Assembly: GCF_033115175.1 (NCBI RefSeq)
Contig: NC_084838.1
Coordinates: forward strand, 90,299,968-90,363,967
Reading direction: 5' to 3'
Length of the DNA: 64,000 nucleotides
From: Lepus europaeus
Taxonomy: Eukaryota > Chordata > Mammalia > Lagomorpha > Leporidae
Within the stretch, counting starts at the first letter, position 1. Each line of letters begins with the position of its first letter. The notes under the pieces were generated by a model. That model was not told the DNA's origin and did not search any database. It worked only from the letters and a program-made list of their open reading frames with translations. Made by a program: the position numbers and the translations under genes. Below, piece after piece: positions 12,185-24,800 of the stretch.

Positions 12185-12230
12185 CTGCTTCTCTGTAACT
12201 CTGCGTTTCAAATAAAGCAAATCTTTAAAA
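11876..12230 (+). repeat. CSINE, sense, with CT microsatellite
   Basis: The element runs from GAGCCGGCACTGTAGCATAG to AATAAAGCAAATCTTTAAAAAG. The pyrimidine tract has grown into an almost pure (CT)n run at about 12149-12181. Confidence 0.85.
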
Positions 12231-12234
12231 AGTT

Positions 12235-13736
12235 ATTTTTATTCATCCATTAAACACTAGGGGCCTCTTACAAATCAAGCTACAAATACAACAAGGGCTG
12301 CAAACTCTACAGTTAAAAGATACAGACTGGCTGAATGGATTTAAAAACAAGATCCATCTATTTGCTGCCTAGAAGAAACATACCTCACCAACAAAGATAC
12401 ATGCAGACTGAAAGTGAAAGGATGGAAAAAAATATTCCATGCTAACTGAAAGAAAAAAAGGCAGGTGTAACCATCCTAATATCAGACAAAATAGACCTTA
12501 ACACAGAAACTATTAGACACAGAATTGCACTATATAATGATTAAGGGATCAATTCAACAGGCAGATGTGACTATAATAAATGTAAATGCAACCTATCAAA
12601 ACTCAGGATATACAGCAAAAGCAGGATTAAGGGGAAAGTTTATAGCAATTGGTGCATACATTAAGGAATTGGAAAGGTACCAAATAAATGAGCTATAAAC
12701 AACAACAAAACAAACAAAATTAGTAGGAGGGAAAAAATAATTAAAATTAGAGAAGTAAAAAACAAAACTGAAACAAAAAAATACAAATGACCAGTGAAAC
12801 GAAGAGCTAGCTTTTTGAAAAAATAAACAAAATTGATACACCACTGGCCCAATTAACCAAAAATGAGAGAAAAGATCCAAATCAATAAAATCAGATATAA
12901 AAAAGTATATGTAACAACAGATAACTACAGGAATAAAACAATCATTAGGAATTACTACAAACAGCTGTATGTCAACAAACTGGAAAACCTTGAAGAAATG
13001 GTTAGGTTCCTAGAAACATACAATCTACCAAAATTGAGTCATGAAGGCATACAAAACCTAAATAGACTAATAAGCAAGACGGAGATTGAATCAGTAATAA
13101 AGATTCTTCTAACAACAACAGCAAAAACAGCCCAAGTCCCGATGGCTTCACTGCTGAATTCTACCAGACATTTAAAGAACGAATTCCAAAATTCTCAAAC
13201 TACTCAAAACAGGGAGGGAATTCTCCCAAAATCCTCTATGAATCCAGCATCACCTTAATTCCTAAACCAGAAAAGGTACAACAGAGAAAGAGTACTATAG
13301 ACCAATATCCCTGATGAACATAGATGCAAAGGTTCTCAACAAAATACTAGCTAATTGATTCCAACAACATATCAAAAAAATAATTCGCCCAGATCAAGTC
13401 GGTTTTATCCCTCATGTGCAGAGATGGTTCAACATTCACAAATAAATACATGTGATACATCACATTAACAAACTAAAGAACAAAAAGCATGTGATTTTCT
13501 CATGCAGAGAAATCATTTGATAAAATACAACATCCTTTCATAATGAAAACCTTAAGCAAATTGAGTATAGAAGGAACATCCTCAACACAACCAAGGCAAT
13601 TTATGAGAGACCCACAGCCAGCATCTTATTGAATGGAGAGATGTTGGAACTATTCCCACTAAGATCTGGAACCAGACAAGGATACTCACTCTCACCACTG
13701 CTATTCAATGTATTTTCTTTTAGAATTATATGAATG
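12235..13736 (+). mobile_element. L1 ORF2 fragment (endonuclease and reverse-transcriptase parts)
   Basis: 12320-12530 translates in pieces as L1 endonuclease (CTGAATGGATT, GAAGAAACATACCTCACCAA). An internal deletion of the intervening ORF2 region lies near 12540-12600. 12600-13735 follows the RT region; the 131-codon frame at 12863-13258 includes YNLPKLSHEG and [11 protein letters not shown]. It ends abruptly at a CSINE, with no 3' UTR. Many stops; inactive. Confidence 0.85.
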
Positions 13737-14052
13737 TGGGGCTGGTGTTATGTAGCAGTGAGTTAAGCAGCTGCCTACTACACTGACATCCCATATGTGA
13801 GCACCAGTTTGAGTCCTGGCTGCTCTACTTCTATCCAGCTCCCAGTTAATGCACCTGGGAAAGCAGTCAAAGATGGCCCAAGTGTTTGGGACTTTACCAT
13901 CTACAGAAGAGACATAGCTGGAGTTCCAGGCTCTTGGCCTCTGCCTGGACCAACTGGGACCATTGTGACCATTTGAGGAGTGAACCAGCAGATGGAAGAT
14001 CTCTTTTTCTCCTTATCTATCATCCTGCCTTTCAAATACATAAATGAATACT
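13737..14052 (+). repeat. CSINE, sense
   Basis: The copy starts GGGGCTGGTGTTATGTAGCAG and ends in CCTGCCTTTCAAATACATAAATG. It abuts the truncated L1 ORF2. Confidence 0.8.
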
Positions 14053-14235
14053 AAAGAATTATCAAAATGTGTACTTGGCCAATTTTTCTGTGTGGGGTGC
14101 TCTTTTATTTTCAATTATTAAAGATCATGAAATTTCTAACGTATTCCTAAATGTTTTTGTTTGCCTATTAATAATATTAAAACTGTTCATGGTTTAATTT
14201 TTGTAATTTTTGGTCATTTGAAATATGTGTATTTT

Positions 14236-14575
14236 TTAAAAGATGTATTTATTTATTGGAAAGTCAGAGTTACAGAGAGGCAGAGAGAGAGAGAGAGAAA
14301 TACAGAGAGGTCTTCCATCTGCTTGTTCACTTCCCAGATGGCTGCAATGGCCAGAACTGCACAGATCCAAAGCCAGGAGCCAGGAGCTTCTTCCAAGTCT
14401 CCCATGATGATGAAGGGGCCCAAGCACTTGGAACATTTTCTACTGCTTTCTCAGGCCATAAGAGAGAGATGGATTGGAAGTGGAGCAGTCAGGACTCAAA
14501 AATGGCGCCCATATGAAACGCTAGCACTGAAAGCAGCAGCTTTACCCAATATGCCATAGCACTAGCCCCTGAAAT
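14236..14575 (-). repeat. CSINE, antisense
   Basis: The copy runs from AAAAGATGTATTTATTTATTGG to CCATAGCACTAGCCCC with the usual core. The 132-codon open frame across it is repeat-derived. Confidence 0.85.
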
Positions 14576-15624
14576 ATATGGATTTCTATATTTGTCTTTT
14601 AAAATTTTAGAGATGGAAATAGTAATTGTCACAATTTGACCATTAAACATTATATGTGTGTCAAGTTATAATACAGTAACCCATAAAAGCATAAAAGTCT
14701 TAGCTGTAAATTATGTAAAATTTTAACAATAACCACAGTTTAAAAAATGTCCCTTTCATTTCATTATATTGCAATTCTTCTTTAAATGACAGTAAAGTGC
14801 AGTTTAATATAACTAATATAACTAATTTAATATAACTAATTGGATAATTCAATTTTTTAGCTCATTTATTCTGCTGTGGAGCTGTGATCTTTCTACTTTT
14901 TACTTGCTGCATATTATGGTTAGTGGTGCACTAAACTTGCAATTATATAGAGGACCTAAATTATGTTTTTGCAAAAATTATAAAAAAATAAAAGAAGGAG
15001 GGGGCTTGAGGTAAGGAGGAAAATATGGTTATCTTCTTAGAACTGTATCTACAAAATACATGATATCTGATGCTTCTATTAATAACTATTTTTTAAAATC
15101 TCAGATAAACATTTGGAATATTGACATGTTATAGCTACATGTATTTTCATAGAAAGGCTTTGAAATTCATTGCATATATTGCCTTGACACACTGGCCTAT
15201 AGGGACTAGCCTCATTTCAAATGCTCAATAGCTATATGTGGCCATGTCTGTCAGATTGGAAAATAACTCTCTAGCAATGGCTGATTGATACAGACTTAAG
15301 ACAAACTATGACCAACACTGGAATTTCCCTATAGCCTTGGTGTCATACCGCCTAGGCTCTAAGATGAATCACAACATATTTCCAACTGGTGTTTTTCACC
15401 TGGATGTAGAATCTCAGGTGCAGTGCTCCAGGGCAGAAAGTGTTCCAAATTCCTCCAAGGGATTGGAAGAGGCTTGAAAGAAGTCAGAGGTCATTAAACT
15501 GACCTTTTCACTTCATAATAACACCCCCACACACACACACTTGCACACACATATATGTTTATGCCAAGCTGATACTGCAGGTTCCATCTCCACTCAGACT
15601 TTGGGTTTTGCAAACACTTCTAAG

Positions 15625-15821
15625 ATGCTCCCTGTGAGTTTTATCCTCTGTGTTTTGCAGATTTTTCTCCCTGTGTGCAGTTTGGCTGCTCCCAGTTGCT
15701 TTTTCACAAAGAAAGGCAGTGTATACAAGGATGGAAATGCAATCATTGGAGGGTTTTTTCCCCTTTACACTTTTATCATGGACAGTGACATCAACAGGCC
15801 TGTGGACTCAGTTTACACTCA
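15625..15821 (+). CDS. V2R gene 1, coding exon 1 (signal peptide)
   Basis: This exon encodes 65 whole codons plus two bases. It starts MLPVSFILC and has a hydrophobic leader followed by the family motif [15 protein letters not shown], where ligand-domain strand 1 begins. The donor is GTAAGT at 15822. The CAG codon is split after CA and completed by the first G of exon 2. An in-frame ATG exists upstream at 15541, but it lies beyond a CA repeat and before the leader. The 15625 ATG is preferred because the second gene in the window starts at the equivalent place. Confidence 0.93.
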
Positions 15822-18800
15822 GTAAGTGACTTTTCATTTATTCATTTTCTCTTGTCAGTGTGGACAATGCTTAGAGGAATCTTGGATCAATGTTCTTGCA
15901 CCTCTCATTCTGTCCATCTCTCTCTAACCTCATCGTAACCACTCAAAATTCATTTTGTCTCTACCTGCTGACTTGTTCCTCCTCTAAAAGGGCAGATTGT
16001 TCTGTGACTTTTTCATCGTTTAATAGGGAAGGAGATTATTCTATTTTTCTTCCTTTTTGCTCTCAATTTATAAGGGCTGGAAGAAGAAGGAGATGACTCT
16101 TCAATTATTTTACCATGTCTGTTTCTTCTCCTGCCACTGCATAGGATAAATTGATCTTCCTGAGGAACACAATTAACTTCATTGCCATTGGTTTAAAACT
16201 ATAATGCAAAATATTCCTTTCACAAAGTCAAGGATATGATATCTTTCATCAGATATATAAATCCTAATGTCTCTACAGGATGACCACTCATATTCACTGC
16301 CCACATATGTGGACACATTTCTTTCTATAGATATCAGATACTGCTTCAAATAAATTCCGCATCACTATTTTATGCCAAGGGTGCTACTTGCAGCGTGGAG
16401 CTGCAAGTTAGGCCAAGAATAAGAGATTAATACTATGTGACATTACCCACCACTCAAATTGATTCTGATTCACAATTTGGATATTGTTAATGTCAGGTTC
16501 AAAGTCAATTTTTAGTTAATAAATGGATGAAGCTGAATTTCAGAAGACAATTTGCGATCATAGGAGGAAATGTTAATGAAGGCAGTTGACTGTTCACTTT
16601 ATCAAATGCCAGAGCCACAAATGTTGAGTGTGGTCATTCAAGAGTGGTGAAGGCAAATTTAGGAATCGGGGCCTCTTCCCTGCTATTAATGGTGTGCATC
16701 TTTGAAATATTCCTTTTTATATCTACATGTTTGTAAATTACTTTTATTCCTTGAATAACCTATAATCTGTATTTCCCTATTTTCTTTCTTTAAATAATTT
16801 TCCAAAATGTATATACATATTGTTGTCAACGTGTAAATGGAAACACTTTGATTCTGGTGGTTGCTGCTGACCAGTGTCTCTTTTTTAAAAAATGTTTATT
16901 TATTTATTTATTTGAGATCTAGAGTTAGAGAGAGAGGGGTAGACAGAGAGAAAGTTATCCCAACCGCTGGTTCACTCCCCAAATGGCTGCAACATCTGGA
17001 CCTGAGCCAATCTGAAGCCAGGAGCCAGGAGCCTCTTTCAGGTCTCCCATATGGGTGCAGGGGCCCAAGCACCCTGCACCTTCTGCTGCTTTCCCAGGCC
17101 GTGGCAGGGAGCTGGAATGGAAGAGGAGCGGCCAGTATTCGAACTGGCACCCATATGAGATGTTGGCACCGCAGATAGAGGCTTAGCCCACTATGCCACA
17201 GTGCCAGCCCCTGACTATTGGCTCTTAAGCAGTGTCAGGAATGCAGAACTTGGAAGGGGGTTCAGTCAGAGAAGTCAGGTAAAGTTGCCCTAGGACCTTT
17301 CAAAAAATGTATGGCACTTATTGAAGATAGTAAGCAGGATTTTATTCAATGAGAGCCTCACAGGTATGAGGACCACTGCAAATATATTTTCAAAAGGACA
17401 AAGATATAGGACTTGATTCCACATACAGCATGGGCTAATGGGAATTTATAATCCAGGAACAGAATGACGGTCGGTGGACAGAAAAATAATAGAAGGAAAT
17501 AGTTATAAGAGGGGATTCTGGGAACAATGATTTAATAGGATGATTGCTGAAGATGTAAGTTAAGGACAGTAGAGGAGAAGGAACCATTCGAGTATTGTGA
17601 TCAGATATTAAGGATATCTTAGCACTTTGGTGTCACAGTGAAAAATGCAATGGCAGTCACAGCAGTCCAAAATTTGAAGCTTAGTTTGCAAAGTGTTTAG
17701 GAAACTTTGAGTTTTGTCAAGCAGCAGGTTTTGTCAGGGCAGAAGGCAAGCTTGTCTCATATGTGTAGCACCCTCAGGAACCTTGGATGCTACAGGGACA
17801 GTCTGTATCTCATCACAAAGGAAAGGAAACACTATATTTGTGTCTTTTTGTCTTCTCTACTCTCTCCACATCTCAGAGAGACAGTGTCTTTGGCAGGGGG
17901 CTCTCTCTCCAGACCTAGTGTTCTGCAAACACTGTCTATGCTTGAAATAAAAGACTTGCAATGACAAGTTTTCCATGTCAAAAGTGACTTATCAAAAGTG
18001 CACAAGATTCTAGGAGCCCAAAAAAATTTTCTTTTCTCGAAAAAAAAAATAAATTTAGGAAAAGGAAAATGTTGTATCTATGAGGCCATACATATGCATT
18101 TATTACAACACTGTTGCAAATATTTTTTTTATTTTTTAGCAATAAGGTTTTTAGGTTTAAAATTTAACAATCTTTTTTAACATTTTGCCATATTCACCTC
18201 AAATATAGACATTATATATGTACACATGTATACTTTTCTTGAAAACAGAGATAATAATATCACAAAGTAAGAGATAGAAGGGTAAATTGTGATTTACATG
18301 GTATGATTCAATGAAGTAATACTTATGATATATCCCAAATGATAGGACATTCTTCAAAGGATGAAATACAAATGGCCAAAAGATACTTGAAAAAACATGA
18401 TTGTTGACAATAGCCATCAGGGAAATGCAAATAAAAACCACAATGAGGAATTCCTTTCCCTCCGGTTAGAATGGCTATTATCCAAAATCAAAAAACAGCA
18501 AATGCTGGCAAGTCTGTGATGGCAAAGATACCTTAACACACTGTAGGTGGCAATGAAAATTGGTACAAGCATTAAGGAAAATGGAAAATAGTACTCCTGG
18601 GAATATGAAGAACTAACTGTACTCCAATCTTTATAGCAGCTCAATCACAAGTGCAATCTTGCACCTGTATGTAGATATATAAATATTGTGAGGCTAGCAT
18701 AATTTGATTCTTACATCAATTTTGGGTTATCTAATGGGTTTCTTACTATACTTTAGAAGAGAGTATATAGCACCATATATAGAGTTTTGCACTGTGATTA

Positions 18801-21800
18801 CAACAAATGAATTATTGGAAGCAAAATGGGTGGATTCTAGGCTGAGTATCTGAGAGTACTTTGAAATGTTTGAGGAAAAAAAGCAATTAAAAGATAAGCT
18901 ATTTTGTCATAAAAATTTTGAATTTACATATTTTTTCATAATACACACTTTCCAAAAACTTTAAGGAGTCTCTTCATATGTTACTGAATTTGGATATTTC
19001 CTTTATATTTAATTTTTTTCTTAACATTTATTTGATGAACATACATTTCCAAAGCACAGCATATGGATTACAATGGCTTCCCCCCCCCATAACTTCCCTC
19101 AATCCGCAACCCTCCTCTCCTGCTCCCTCTCCTCTTCCATTCACATCAAGATTCATTTTCAATTCTCTTTATATACAGAAGATCAGTTTAGTATATATTG
19201 AGTAAAGATTTCAACAGTTTGCACCCACATAGAAACACAAAGTGTAAAATACTGTTTCAGTACTAGTTATAGCATTACTTCACAATGTACAACGCATTAA
19301 GGACAGAGATCCTACATGAGGAGTAAGTGCACAGTGACTCCTGTTGTTGACTTAACTAATTGACACTCTTGTTTATGGCATCAGTAATCTCCCTAGGCTC
19401 TTGTTATGAGTTGCCAAGGCTATGGATCCTTTTGAGTTCACCGACTCCGATCATATTTAGACAAGGTCATAGTCAAAGTGGAAGTTCTCTCCTCCCTTCA
19501 GAGAAAGGTACCTCCTTCTTTGATGGCCCCGTTCCTTCCACTGGGATCTCATGCGCGGAGATCCTTCATTTAGGTCTTCTTTTTTTTTTTTCCAGAGTGT
19601 CCTGGCTTTCCATGCCTGAAATACTCTCATGGGCTTTTCAGCCAGATCCGAATGCCTTAAGGACTGATTCTGAGGGCAGAGTGCTGTTTAGGACATCTGC
19701 CATTCTATGAGTCTGCAGTGCATCCCGCTTCCCATGTTAGATCGTTCTCTCCCTTTTTGATTCTATCAGTTAGTATTAGCAGACACTAGTCATGTTTATG
19801 TGATCCCTTTGACTCTTAGTCCTGTCATTATGATCAATTTTGAACTGAAATCGATCACATGGACTAGTGAGATGGCATTGGTACATGCCACCTTGATGGG
19901 ATTGAATTAGAATCCCCTGGCATTTACATTTAATTTTTAAAATGGCCTCACGTGGTGTTTTCCAATGGCTTCCCTGTTTTTATAAAACATAGGAGTATAT
20001 TTTTCAATAATTTGTGTTTTATCATTTTTCTATTTTAATACAGACCTTTACTTTGTTAGAACAATTTAACATATTGAGAATAAAAAATATTTGGTTGGCA
20101 AGTAATCTAAAATTGTTTCAAATGCTGGTTTCAGGTATTTTTCAGGATGGCATGTTTTAGGTGGAATTGGACATGAACATTTATGTAGCATAAAATTAAA
20201 TAACATTTGTCTTCCTTTCTTTTGTCCATGCATCCTCAATTACAATTTTACAAACACATGTGCTAACTGTAATACTTTATTTTTTCTCATAAACTACTTA
20301 GAGTCTCTGGAATTTATTTTGCTACATTTATGAGTAGATTAACATAGTTTTATGTCCCACTGTGGTTTACTTTCAACATTAATTGAATAACTCATTTCTC
20401 TACTGACTGCCAGTACTACCTTTCTTATTCATGAAACAATGGTATGTATAGCCAGGTCATTTCTCTTTCTTACAACCTTTCCTTCTCTTGTTTTCATGTA
20501 TTCTGGTACCATTACCACCCTAGTCACAACAGCATAGTTAATTAGGAATTGCAATTGCTGTTTCTAGAAAATCACATTATCCTCTCACTACTCTGAATTA
20601 TTTTCATTAATTTACTAAATTTTTCATGTTTCTAAAAATCTCCAATGTGACTTTGCCATTACAGTAAAAAAAAAAAACAACACTATCCTGCAATTTCTAT
20701 TTTTTTATTTTCCATTTTGTTTGAAAGGCAGAGAGACACATAAAGAGAGTGATCTCCCTTCTGCTGGCTCACTACCCAAATATCTACAGCAATAGCCTGA
20801 AACTCAGTAAGGGTCTTCTATATTTCCATCCAATAGAAAAGAAATAGGGAAGAAAGGAGGACGAGGAACAAGAGGTAAAGGACCAAGTGGGTGTTAGCAA
20901 CCCAAGAACTTGATCCATTACCTGCTGCCTGCCAGAGTGCATATTTATGGGAAGCTGAATCAGAGGTTGAAGAATTGGAACTTGAACCAGGCACTCCAGT
21001 ATGAAGGGCAGGCATCCTAAGAGGTGACTTAACTGCTGCCAAAGCAGATCCCACAACTTTCATTTTGAGTGTGTTAACTTTGGTAACATGTTTTTTTGGT
21101 CTAAGCAGTATTGTACTTATAGCTTTTTATGATCTTCAGTAGAGGTCTATAATCAAAACGTAAGTCCATAAGTCAAAACATGTTTATTTTCTGCTACATT
21201 CAACATGTAAATCCCAATAATCCTTTATGTTATTGATATTATATTGAAAACCCTTTGTTTATAAAATTATTTCACGAATTATAATTTTAATTGCATTCCT
21301 GAGTTTGTGCTAAGTGGAATCTTTGTCCTTTGGACAAAATAATTTATTTTAAATATTTGAAAAATTTTTTTGCAGCAGACAAAGGCTGAAAGCAGTCCTA
21401 CAATGCAAAGAACTTTATGTCAACAAAACCTGAAATAAATAAATGTGGAACTACTAGATAATCTATGAGTCATGGAAGTGAAAATAAATCACTTAGCCTA
21501 GTGGCATCTCTCATAAATAGGAGCAAAGTCAGTGAAGTTCTTCTCTGGAAAACAATATCAGAAAATAAAAAACAAAGTCATCCAAATGGGACAGATGTTT
21601 GACTTAGTGGTTAGAAAGACAGTTAAGGAGGCTAGTGGTGGCACACTAAGTTGAGTTGCCACTTGTGACACTAGCATCCCATAGTGGAGTGCCTATTCAA
21701 GTCCCAGCCGCTCCACTTCTTTTCCAGCTTCCTGCTAATGCACCTGGGGAGGCAGAAGAAGGCTGCCCAAATACTTGGCTCCTTCCACCCATGTAGGAGA

Positions 21801-24800
21801 TCAAGATGAAGTTCCTGGCTCCTGGCTTTGGTCTGGCCCAGACTTGGCTCTTGTGGCCATTTGTACAATGTATGAGCAGATACATGATCTTTCTCTCTTT
21901 CTGTCTCAGTCTATCTTTCTATGTTGTTATGTCTTTAAATAAAATAAATGCATTTTAAAAAGAACAGTTAAGCTGCTTGCATCCAATTATTGGAATGCCT
22001 AGGCTCAAGGCCTGCTTCTGAATCCTGACTCCAGCATTCTGCTTAGGCAGATCCTAGAGAGCATCAGAAAAGGTTCAAGAAATTGGGCTTTGACCACCCA
22101 TGTGGCCATGTTCTATCCCTGTGCATTTCTGAGGAGCAACATGAATGAGTTTAGTGATAAAAATTCAGCAAATCTACAAGGACACTACCATTGTTGAGTT
22201 TAGCCTGCAAAGGAAACAACCATTTCAAAATAATAGAATTGAGACCCCCCTAAACTTCCATGTATTAGATTTACCAACTTCTGCATAGACTATTCACTGA
22301 TGTGATACCTAGAATTAGAAAACAAGTTTTAAACTGAAAACTCCCAAAACTGCTATGTTTGACAGTAATTATTGTAGAACTTTTAGACTTTAAGACTCCA
22401 ATGAAAGATTCTCTAGAAAAAGAGGGAAAGGAAAAAAAGTTTTAATTATGAAGTAAAAATTAAATCCATAGAGATTTCATGGAGAAATGAAAGGTATTAA
22501 GAGGATGATAAATAAAAGTTAGATATGGAGGAGAGAATGACAAAGTCTTTAACAATGCAGAAATAAAATACTGGAAAACATATACAAGTGTCATGAGAGG
22601 AAAGCTGAAAGTTAAACATCCAGTAGAAAAGAAGTGGGGGAAGGAAGATGAGGAACAAGAGGGAAAAGAAGTGGATAATAAGGGGAGTAGTGCACAAAAA
22701 ATAATATGTATTTGTTAAGAAAATGTTTGAAAACCATATTAACAAGGTTAACATGTTGTATATGTACAAAAACTTGTTCCCAACAATTGAAAAACATCTA
22801 TTCTTCTCATACAGGGAGCATCCTTAAGCTGTAATCGTGAACTAGATTCTTTTTGTAAAAAAAAGATTGATTTACTTATTTGAAAGGCACAGTTACAGAG
22901 AGGCAAAGACAAAGGCAAAGAGAGAGGTCTTCCATCTGCTGGTTCACTCCCCAGATGACCGCAATGTCTGGAGCTGCACCGATCTGAAGCCAGGAGCCAG
23001 CAGTTTCTTCCGGGTGTCCCACGTGGGTGCAGGAGCCCAAGGACTTGGGCCATCTTCTACTGCTTTCCCAGGCCATAACAGAGAGCTTTTGAAAAGTGGA
23101 GCAGCCAGAACTCAAACCTGCACCCGTATCGGATGCCAGTGCAACAGGTGGTGGCTTTACCCACTATACCACAGTGCCAGACCCATGACTCTTTTTTTTT
23201 AAATATTCTATTTACTTATTTGAGAAGTAGAGTTACAGAGAGAAGGACAGAGAGAAAGGTCTTCCATCTGCCTGTTTACTCCCCATATGGCTGCAATGGC
23301 AGGAGCTGGGCCAATCCAAAGACAAGAGCCAGGAGCTTCTTCCAGGTCTCCCATTAGGGTGCAGGGGCCCAAGCACTTGGGCCATCTTCTACTGCTTTCC
23401 CAGGCTGTAAGCAGAGAGCTGGATCTATAAAGGAGCAGCTAGGATATAAATCGGTACCCATATGGGATCCTGGCGCTGAAGGCGAAGGCTTTATCTGCTA
23501 CACCACAGCGCCAGCCTCCATGAACTAGACTCTTAATCAAACCTGACATACAGTACATTTCAAATAAATACAGGAGATACTCCCCCTGTTGTATTATTCC
23601 TAAATTTTAGAACTCAGAAAGTAGAAATATAAAGAGTTGCTCTTGGCCTGAGAGGTTATCTGTTTCAAGTTTGTTAAAAAGAATAAAATAGAAGCTATTT
23701 GTAATAAACACTACTAAAATATTAATTTTTCCTTATTTAAAATAATAAAATGTTGATGAGCCTTCTATACTTTAGAATGCTATGTATCCTGGACTTCAAA
23801 GTGTTCCAAGCTCCATGCTCACTCAAATTTTTTCAAATATCTCTGTATTTTCAAGATTCCTCCTTCACTGGATATCTAAAGTTCATATTCTTTTCCCAGA
23901 TATTGAAGGTGGATGATATATAAATCTGACGGGCAGGGCCTTAGGTGACTTCATTGCCAGCTTCTGTGCAGCATTCCTAACCCACAGATGCCATGCCTGT
24001 CTTCCCATCCCATACGGTTCAGAAGGAATCGTTCTTCCTCCTGATGGCTACATTCAATGTAAAATTAATACTGTTGCTGTTCAACAAGTAATTTAATGAT
24101 GGGTTAAGTTAAATAAGCATTTTTGTTCCTGAATCAAAATGTCATTAATTTGATCTGCGTTTCTCTTTACATGATTTCTTTGTAATTGGAATCTATCTTC
24201 CTTCATGAGTGTGAGATTTAGCAAAAGCTTTAAGAACCTATATCGGGCTAGCGCCGTGGCTCAACAGGCTAATTCTCCACCTTGCAGCGCCAGCACACCA
24301 GGTTCTAGTCCCGGTCAGGGCACCGGATTCTGTCCTGATTGCCCCTCTTCCAGGCCAGCTCTCTGCTATGGCCCGGGAGTGCAGTGGAGGATGGCCCAAG
24401 TGCTTGGGCCCTGCACCCCATGGGAGAACAGGATAAGCACCTGGCTCCGGCCTTTGGATCAGTGCAGTGCGCTGGCCACAGCGCCCAGGCCGCAGTGGCC
24501 ATTGGAGGGTGAACCAACGGCAAAGGAAGACCTTTCTCTCTGTCTCTCTCTCTCTCACTGTCCACTCTGCCTGTCAAAAAAAAAAAAAAGAACCTATATC
24601 ATATTGTTGGCTTCAGCTGCAAATTCCAAGAATTTAGGAGAGCCCACTGATGCCACAGACTAATTCATTGACTGGGCATTCATGCACCCTTAGAACATTA
24701 ACCCATTTGGCACAAAATGTGATATAACAATAAACTTCTTATTCAAATAGCATATATATATTTTTTCTTATGGAAGTTGGGGAAACTACACATTAAGCAA

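Larger units (their letters stand above)
14576..21260 (+). repeat. Paralogous block A (around exon 1 of V2R gene 1)
   Basis: Noncoding sequence on both sides of exon 1 matches block B at about 55441-59720 in the same order and orientation. Examples are the CA repeat just upstream of exon 1 and an old SINE near 20.7-21.05 kb matching 59.26-59.53 kb. Block A is longer because it alone carries a SINE (16888-17212), an L1 fragment near 18.3-18.7 kb and an L1 3' end (19.01-19.93 kb). Those insertions therefore postdate the duplication or were lost from B. Confidence 0.8.

Noticed and set aside
11780-12220. 146-codon frame with an Arg/Glu repeat, - strand
   Set aside because: It is the antisense of a CSINE whose CT microsatellite reads as charged dipeptides; no gene.
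15541-15624. Upstream in-frame ATG of V2R exon 1
   Set aside because: The extension has no leader character, lies next to a CA repeat and is not shared as a start in the second gene; ATG 15625 directly precedes the signal peptide.
19360-19710. 116-codon frame, and its relatives at 61675-62055 (-) and 29299-29526 (+)
   Set aside because: All fall in the L1 3' UTR, which is noncoding; the frames recur only because the repeat does.
24205-24663. Open frame of 152 codons, + strand
   Set aside because: It lies entirely across a young CSINE; GC-rich SINEs give long chance frames on both strands. The same applies to frames at 25278-25695, 35058-35543, 39757-40139, 42180-42547, 42928-43277 and 62652-63021.
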